DNA of 64,000 nucleotides from Janthinobacterium sp051380735 (GTDB taxonomy: Bacteria; Pseudomonadota; Gammaproteobacteria; Burkholderiales; Burkholderiaceae_D), in the NCBI RefSeq assembly GCF_051380735.1, contig NZ_JBNYXQ010000010.1, positions 1 through 64,000 of the forward strand, given 5' to 3'. Each line of letters begins with the position of its first letter. Position 1 is the first letter of the stretch. The notes under the pieces were generated by a model, which worked only from the letters and a program-made list of their open reading frames with translations, was not told where the DNA came from and did not search any database. This document shows positions 62,963 to 64,000 of this stretch, piece by piece. A program made the translations under genes and the position numbers.

Positions 62963-64000
62963 TGAGCATCAACATGAACACACTGTACCGCAAGCCCTTG
63001 CCGGGAACAGGGCTTGACTACTTCGATGCGCGCGCCGCAGTGGAAGCGCTCGAAGCCGGCGCCTGGGCGGGCCTGCCATACACCTCGCGCGTGCTGGCCG
63101 AAAACCTGGTGCGCCGCTGCGACCCGGAGACTTTGAACGCCTCGCTGCGCCAGTTTATCGAACGCCGGCGTGACCTGGACTTTCCCTGGTTCCCGGCGCG
63201 CGTGGTCTGCCATGACATTCTTGGCCAGACCGCGCTGGTGGACCTGGCCGGCCTGCGCGACGCCATCGCGGCCCAGGGCGGCGACCCGGCCTTGGTCAAC
63301 CCGGTGGTGCCGACCCAGCTGGTGGTCGACCATTCGCTGGCCGTCGAATGCGGCGGCTTTGACCCCGACGCCTTTGCCAAGAACCGCGCCATCGAAGACC
63401 GCCGCAACGAAGACCGTTTCGACTTTATCGACTGGACCAGGAAAGCCTTTAAAAACGTCGACGTGATCCCGCCCGGTAACGGCATCCTGCACCAGATCAA
63501 CCTCGAGCGCATGTCGCCCGTGATCCAGGTGCAGGACGGCGTGGCTTACCCGGACACCCTGGTCGGTACCGACTCGCACACCCCGATGGTCGATGCGCTG
63601 GGCGTGATCGCCATCGGCGTGGGCGGCCTGGAAGCGGAGAGCGTGATGCTGGGCCGCGCTTCGTGGATGCGCCTGCCCGACATTATCGGCGTCGAGCTGA
63701 CCGGCAAGCCCCAGCCCGGCATTACCGCCACTGACACCGTGCTGGCGCTGACGGAGTTTTTGCGCAAGCAGAAGGTGGTGTCGTCGTATCTGGAGTTTTA
63801 CGGCGAGGGCGCGTCGCACCTGACCCTGGGCGACCGCGCGACGATCTCGAACATGGCGCCTGAATTCGGCGCTACCGCCGCCATGTTCTATATCGACGAG
63901 CAGACCATCAAGTATCTGAAGCTGACCGGCCGGGAAGACGCGCAGGTGGCGCTGGTGGAAACCTATGCGAAAGAAACGGGACTGTGGGCCGACAGCCTGG
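62962..64000 (+). CDS. acnD: Fe/S-dependent 2-methylisocitrate dehydratase AcnD (partial, runs off window)
   Basis: An open frame from the ATG at 62962 (overlapping the prpC stop) to the window end, 346 codons. It begins MSINMNTLYRKPLPGTGLDYFD; the ATG at 62974 is an alternative. Family motifs of aconitases are present: VVPTQLVVDHSLAVE, PPGNGILHQINLE and GTDSHTPMVDALGVIAIGVGGLEAE. AcnD needs PrpF in many bacteria, which would be expected just downstream. Confidence 0.94.
   Translation, partial: MSINMNTLYRKPLPGTGLDYFDARAAVEALEAGAWAGLPYTSRVLAENLVRRCDPETLNASLRQFIERRRDLDFPWFPARVVCHDILGQTALVDLAGLRDAIAAQGGDPALVNPVVPTQLVVDHSLAVECGGFDPDAFAKNRAIEDRRNEDRFDFIDWTRKAFKNVDVIPPGNGILHQINLERMSPVIQVQDGVAYPDTLVGTDSHTPMVDALGVIAIGVGGLEAESVMLGRASWMRLPDIIGVELTGKPQPGITATDTVLALTEFLRKQKVVSSYLEFYGEGASHLTLGDRATISNMAPEFGATAAMFYIDEQTIKYLKLTGREDAQVALVETYAKETGLWADSL

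Overview
The window looks like chromosomal DNA of a betaproteobacterium of the Oxalobacteraceae, with a Janthinobacterium/Massilia/Duganella flavour. This is inferred from GC-rich coding bias, the thrS-infC-rpmI-rplT-pheS-pheT-ihfA-merR block, the urease operon layout and the prpB-prpC-acnD order. No species name can be proven from the sequence alone.

Layout. (1) 1-7.6 kb is part of a type VI secretion locus. On the minus strand tssF-tssG-PAAR-vgrG is followed by a lipase-type effector that is cut off by the end of an IS4-family-like insertion element; tssK is divergent. (2) 7.7-15.2 kb holds a signalling set: a hybrid kinase with a periplasmic binding domain, a second kinase overlapping it by 4 nt, and a REC-PAS-GGDEF-EAL protein. 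An S41 peptidase follows. (3) 16.8-22.6 kb is a complete urease operon ureDABCEFGJ behind a sigma-54-type promoter with NtrC-like upstream palindromes. (4) 22.6-28.5 kb carries an acyltransferase, an ArsR-nemA pair with a palindromic operator, a DUF1304 membrane protein, a guanidine-II riboswitch controlling a Gdx/SugE exporter, an aspartoacylase-type hydrolase, a membrane acyltransferase and an orphan. (5) 28.6-37.0 kb has two identical tRNA-Val(GAC) genes, then thrS, infC (AUA start), rpmI, rplT, pheS, pheT, ihfA and merR. (6) 37.2-44.0 kb holds a LuxR-type regulator with its kinase, a Crp/Fnr regulator, prfC, rnk and a CorA/ZntB-type transporter. (7) 44.1-56.3 kb is the most unusual stretch. 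It has a zinc-ribbon/SPFH-like/coiled-coil protein, a SHOCT-Ser/Thr kinase-formylglycine-enzyme-like fusion, an FHA protein with an N-terminal Cys/His cluster and a PP2C phosphatase, interleaved with osmC, pirin, ydjM-like and DUF2177 genes. Two envelope protein genes flank it and share one promoter architecture. (8) 56.4-60.6 kb holds a GNAT gene with an in-frame stop, an M28 peptidase, an AT-richer acidic orphan, an MBL hydrolase and two small related proteins. (9) 60.6-64.0 kb is the propionate (2-methylcitrate) operon prpB-prpC-acnD behind a consensus sigma-54 promoter and a 46-nt palindrome; acnD runs off the window.

Main points of interest are the kinase/phosphatase/FHA/SPFH neighbourhood as a possible undescribed phospho-signalling module, the duplicated TTGTAATAAGTT-N33-TATAGT promoter module, the IS-disrupted T6SS effector, the guanidine-II riboswitch, and the two sigma-54 promoters with dyad upstream sites.
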